A stretch of DNA of 7,495 bases from Fodinibacter sp035633415 (GTDB lineage Bacteria; Actinomycetota; Actinomycetes; Actinomycetales; Dermatophilaceae), in assembly GCA_035633415.1 (NCBI GenBank), contig DASQEZ010000041.1:1-7495 (forward strand). The letters run 5' to 3'. How positions within the stretch are numbered: the stretch's first letter is position 1; every line of letters begins with the position of its first letter. The notes under the pieces were generated by a model. The model was not told where the DNA came from, did not search any database, and saw only the letters and a list, made by a program, of their open reading frames with translations. Position numbers and translations under genes: made by a program. Shown piece after piece: positions 5,053 to 7,495 of this stretch.

Positions 5053-6785
5053 TGCTCTACCGCCTCGTCCGTACCTACCTGACCCCGTACGCCCCCATGC
5101 TGGGCGTGCTCCTGGTGCTGCAGCTGGTCGCGACGCTCGCCTCGCTGTACCTGCCGAGCCTCAACGGCCAGATCATCGACGAGGGCGTGGCCGTCGGCGA
5201 CACCGCGTTCATCCTGCGCGCGGGTCTGATGATGCTCGCGGTCTCCTTCGTGCAGATCCTCGCGACGATCGGGGCCACCCGCATCGGTGCGCAGTCGTCG
5301 GCCTCACTCGGCCGTGACGTGCGGTCGTCGGTCTTCCACCGGGTCGGCCAGTTCTCGGCCCAGGAGCTCTCCCGGTTCGGCGCGCCAACGCTGATCTCGC
5401 GCAGCACCAACGACGTCACCCAGGTGCAGCAGGTCACCTACATGTTCCTGGCGATCATGGTGTCGGCGCCGATCATGATGATCGGCGGCATCTTCATGGC
5501 CCTGCGCGAGGACTTCGGCCTCGCCTGGCTGGTCGCCGTCGCGGTGCCGGCGCTCGGCATCGCGATCGGCCTGATCATCGCGCGAATGGTGCCGCACTTC
5601 CGGTCGATGCAGACCGCTGTCGACTCGGTGAACCGCATCCTGCGCGAGCAGATCACCGGCCTGCGGGTCGTGCGCGCCTTCGTGCGCGAGGACGTCGAGC
5701 GCGAGCGGTTCGCCGAGGCCAACCGCACCTACACCGGCACGGCGCTGGCCGTCGGCAAGCTGATGGCCCTGGCCTTCCCCGTGGTCATGGTCATCTTCAA
5801 CGCGTCGACCGTGGCGGTGCTGTGGTTCGGTGCGCACCGGATCGACAACGGGCAGATGGAGATCGGTGCGCTCACCGCGTTCATGGCCTACCTGATCCAG
5901 ATCCTCATGTCGGTGATGATGGCGACCTTCATGGCGATGATGATCCCGCGGGCCACCGTCTCCGCCGGCCGCATCCAGGCGGTGCTCGACACCGAGAGCT
6001 CGGTGCACGCCCCGGACGACCCGGTGGCCATCCCCGCGGGCCCCGTGACCGTCGAGCTGCGCGGTGCCACGTTCGCCTACCCCGGCGCCGAGTCGCCCGT
6101 GCTGCGTGAGGTGTCGCTGCGCGCCGAGCCCGGCACGACGACGGCCATCGTGGGATCCACCGGGTCCGGAAAGACCACGCTCGTCGGCCTCGTCCCCCGG
6201 CTGCACGACGTGACCGCCGGCCAGGTGCTCGTCGGCGGCGTCGACGTGCGCGAGGCCGATCCCGAGGCGCTCTGGTCGCACATCGGCCTGGTGCCGCAGC
6301 GGCCCTACCTCTTCACCGGCACCGTGGCGTCGAACCTGCGCTACGGCGACCCCGAGGCCACCGACGACGAGCTGTGGGAGGCCCTGGCCGTCGCGCAGGC
6401 CGACGACTTCGTGCGCGCGATGCCCGACGGCCTGGAGTCACCGATCGCACAGGGCGGCACCAACGTCAGCGGCGGGCAGCGCCAGCGCCTGGCCATCGCG
6501 CGGGCCCTGGTGAGCAGGGCCGGCATCTACCTGTTCGACGACGCGTTCTCGGCCCTCGACGTGGCCACCGACGCCCGGCTGCGGGCCGCGATGCGGCCGG
6601 TGACCCGCGACGCCGTGGTCATCGTGGTCGCCCAACGGGTGTCGAGCATCGTCTCCGCCGACCAGATCGTCGTGCTCGACGACGGCGCGGTCGTGGGCAG
6701 TGGCACGCATGCCGAGCTGCTGGCGAGCTGCCCGACCTACGTCGAGATCGTGGAGAGCCAGCAGGCGATGGAGGACGCGGCATGA
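5052..6785 (+). CDS. ABC exporter half-transporter with degenerate ATPase site (BmrC/LmrC/TM287-like)
   Basis: The product is 577 aa, the usual size for a fused membrane-ATPase half-transporter. Six membrane helices are visible at about 16-36, 53-73, 129-150, 155-176, 238-258 and 273-297. An intracellular loop with SRSTNDVTQVQ (116-126) should contact the ATPase. The ATPase domain (~330-577) has Walker A GSTGSGKT (368-375), Q-loop Q416, signature VSGGQ (472-476), Walker B YLFDD (D496) and D-loop SALD (500-503). The catalytic Glu is replaced by D497 and the switch-loop His by Q528 (VVAQRVSS). These are the same two changes known for TM287 of the heterodimeric exporter TM287/288. It should therefore pair with the next gene's product in the cytoplasmic membrane and export a hydrophobic compound or drug. 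The substrate is not deducible. Its stop overlaps the next start by four bases (ATGA). Confidence 0.95.
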   Translation: MLYRLVRTYLTPYAPMLGVLLVLQLVATLASLYLPSLNGQIIDEGVAVGDTAFILRAGLMMLAVSFVQILATIGATRIGAQSSASLGRDVRSSVFHRVGQFSAQELSRFGAPTLISRSTNDVTQVQQVTYMFLAIMVSAPIMMIGGIFMALREDFGLAWLVAVAVPALGIAIGLIIARMVPHFRSMQTAVDSVNRILREQITGLRVVRAFVREDVERERFAEANRTYTGTALAVGKLMALAFPVVMVIFNASTVAVLWFGAHRIDNGQMEIGALTAFMAYLIQILMSVMMATFMAMMIPRATVSAGRIQAVLDTESSVHAPDDPVAIPAGPVTVELRGATFAYPGAESPVLREVSLRAEPGTTTAIVGSTGSGKTTLVGLVPRLHDVTAGQVLVGGVDVREADPEALWSHIGLVPQRPYLFTGTVASNLRYGDPEATDDELWEALAVAQADDFVRAMPDGLESPIAQGGTNVSGGQRQRLAIARALVSRAGIYLFDDAFSALDVATDARLRAAMRPVTRDAVVIVVAQRVSSIVSADQIVVLDDGAVVGSGTHAELLASCPTYVEIVESQQAMEDAA

Positions 6786-7495
6786 GCGAGCTCAAGACCG
6801 AGGAGGAGAAGGCCGCCGAGCAGCGGCGCGGACCGGCATCCGCACGCCGTGGTGGGCCCCCGCACCTGCAGATCGGGGTGCCGACCGAGAAGTCCCAGAC
6901 GTTCGTGCCCTCCGCGAAGCGCGTGCTGCGCCTGCTTCACCCGGAGCGGTTCATCGTCTGGACGGTCGTGGTGTTCGCCGTGGGCAGCGTCGTGCTGAAC
7001 GCGATCGGGCCGAAGATCCTCGGCGACGCCACCGACCTGATCTTCGCCGGCATGTTCGGCCGGCAGATCCCGGCCGGCGTCACCCAGCAGCAGGCCGCCG
7101 ACGCCCTGCGCGCGCAGGGAGAGGACAGCCTCGCCGACATGCTGGCCGCGATGCAGCACGTCGTACCCGGTCAGGGCATCGACTTCACCGCCCTGGCCGA
7201 CGTCCTGCTCCTCGTGCTCGGCCTCTACGTCGTGGCCGCGCTGCTGCAGTGGGTGCAGGGCCGGATGCTCACCGTCGCGGTCAACCGCACCATCTACCGC
7301 CTGCGCCGCGACGTCGAGGACAAGCTCAACCGCCTCGCGCTGCCGTACTTCGACCAGCAGCCCCGCGGCGAGCTCCTCAGCCGGGTGACCAACGACATCG
7401 ACAACGTCGCTCAGAGCCTGCAGCAGGTGCTGAGCCAGCTGCTCACCTCGCTGCTCACCGTCGTCGCCATGATCGCGATGATGGTCTGGATCTCA
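6782..7495 (+). CDS. ABC exporter half-transporter, N-terminal part (BmrD/LmrD/TM288-like partner; 3' end outside window)
   Basis: The frame is open from ATG 6782 to the window end, giving 238 residues with no stop. The start overlaps the previous stop as ATGA, so the two proteins are coupled in translation. Residues 1-~50 are a charged cytoplasmic extension. Membrane helices lie at about 57-77 and 138-158, with a third beginning at about 218. Between the first two is an outward-facing insert of about 50 residues (about 88-136, with TQQQAADALRAQGEDSLADM). An intracellular coupling segment follows (PRGELLSRVTNDIDNV, 194-209), typical of the type IV ABC exporter fold. The ATPase domain is not in the window. 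As partner of a degenerate half, it should carry the catalytic Glu and switch His. An N-terminal extension plus a long first outer loop is usual for actinobacterial members. Confidence 0.93.
   Translation, partial: MSELKTEEEKAAEQRRGPASARRGGPPHLQIGVPTEKSQTFVPSAKRVLRLLHPERFIVWTVVVFAVGSVVLNAIGPKILGDATDLIFAGMFGRQIPAGVTQQQAADALRAQGEDSLADMLAAMQHVVPGQGIDFTALADVLLLVLGLYVVAALLQWVQGRMLTVAVNRTIYRLRRDVEDKLNRLALPYFDQQPRGELLSRVTNDIDNVAQSLQQVLSQLLTSLLTVVAMIAMMVWIS

Overview
This is a 7.5 kb piece of a very GC-rich genome. Codon third positions are almost all G or C, GTG starts are used, and at least two genes have likely leaderless promoters. The gene content (a LuxR/LAL-type regulator fragment, a large NPPF methyltransferase, a Ser/Ala/Pro secreted protein and a TetR plus paired ABC exporter cassette) points to an actinomycete. 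Intrasporangiaceae or a relative is my guess from style and was not tested. All six recognisable genes are on the + strand. The long reverse-strand reading frames are shadows caused by GC bias.

Layout. (1) 1-1065: the 3' part of a transcription regulator with an alpha-helical, TPR-like region and a C-terminal LuxR helix-turn-helix; its beginning lies outside the window. (2) 1124-2623: a SAM-dependent methyltransferase with an NPPF active site and a C-terminal extension, behind a promoter that would give a leaderless mRNA. (3) 2624-2769: a regulatory-looking gap with three CTCA-containing direct repeats at exact 11-bp spacing. (4) 2770-3159: a small secreted, low-complexity protein ending in seven ASPxSA repeats. 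(5) 3160-3241: a gap with a perfect 13-bp-stem hairpin, followed by a kinase of the aminoglycoside phosphotransferase fold (about 3242-4414; the longest alternative start is 3170, which would put the hairpin inside the gene). (6) 4436-7495: a self-contained export cassette of TetR repressor, degenerate-site ABC half-transporter and second ABC half-transporter (cut by the window end). The stop and start codons overlap at both junctions.

How the parts work together. The clearest unit is the export cassette. A palindromic operator fills the spacer between the -35 and -10 elements, the predicted transcription start falls on the GTG of the TetR gene, and the three genes are translationally coupled. 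This is expected for a self-repressed, ligand-induced heterodimeric exporter of the BmrCD/LmrCD/TM287-288 type. The first half-transporter has Asp for the catalytic Glu and Gln for the switch His, the marks of the non-hydrolysing half in such pairs. The secreted repeat protein and the kinase are adjacent, but the hairpin between them suggests they are not expressed equally, and nothing shows a functional link.

The window shows no RNA genes, CRISPR arrays, insertion sequences, attachment sites or origins. The least ordinary parts are the secreted repeat protein with its 11-bp-repeat control region, and the hairpin that questions the kinase start.
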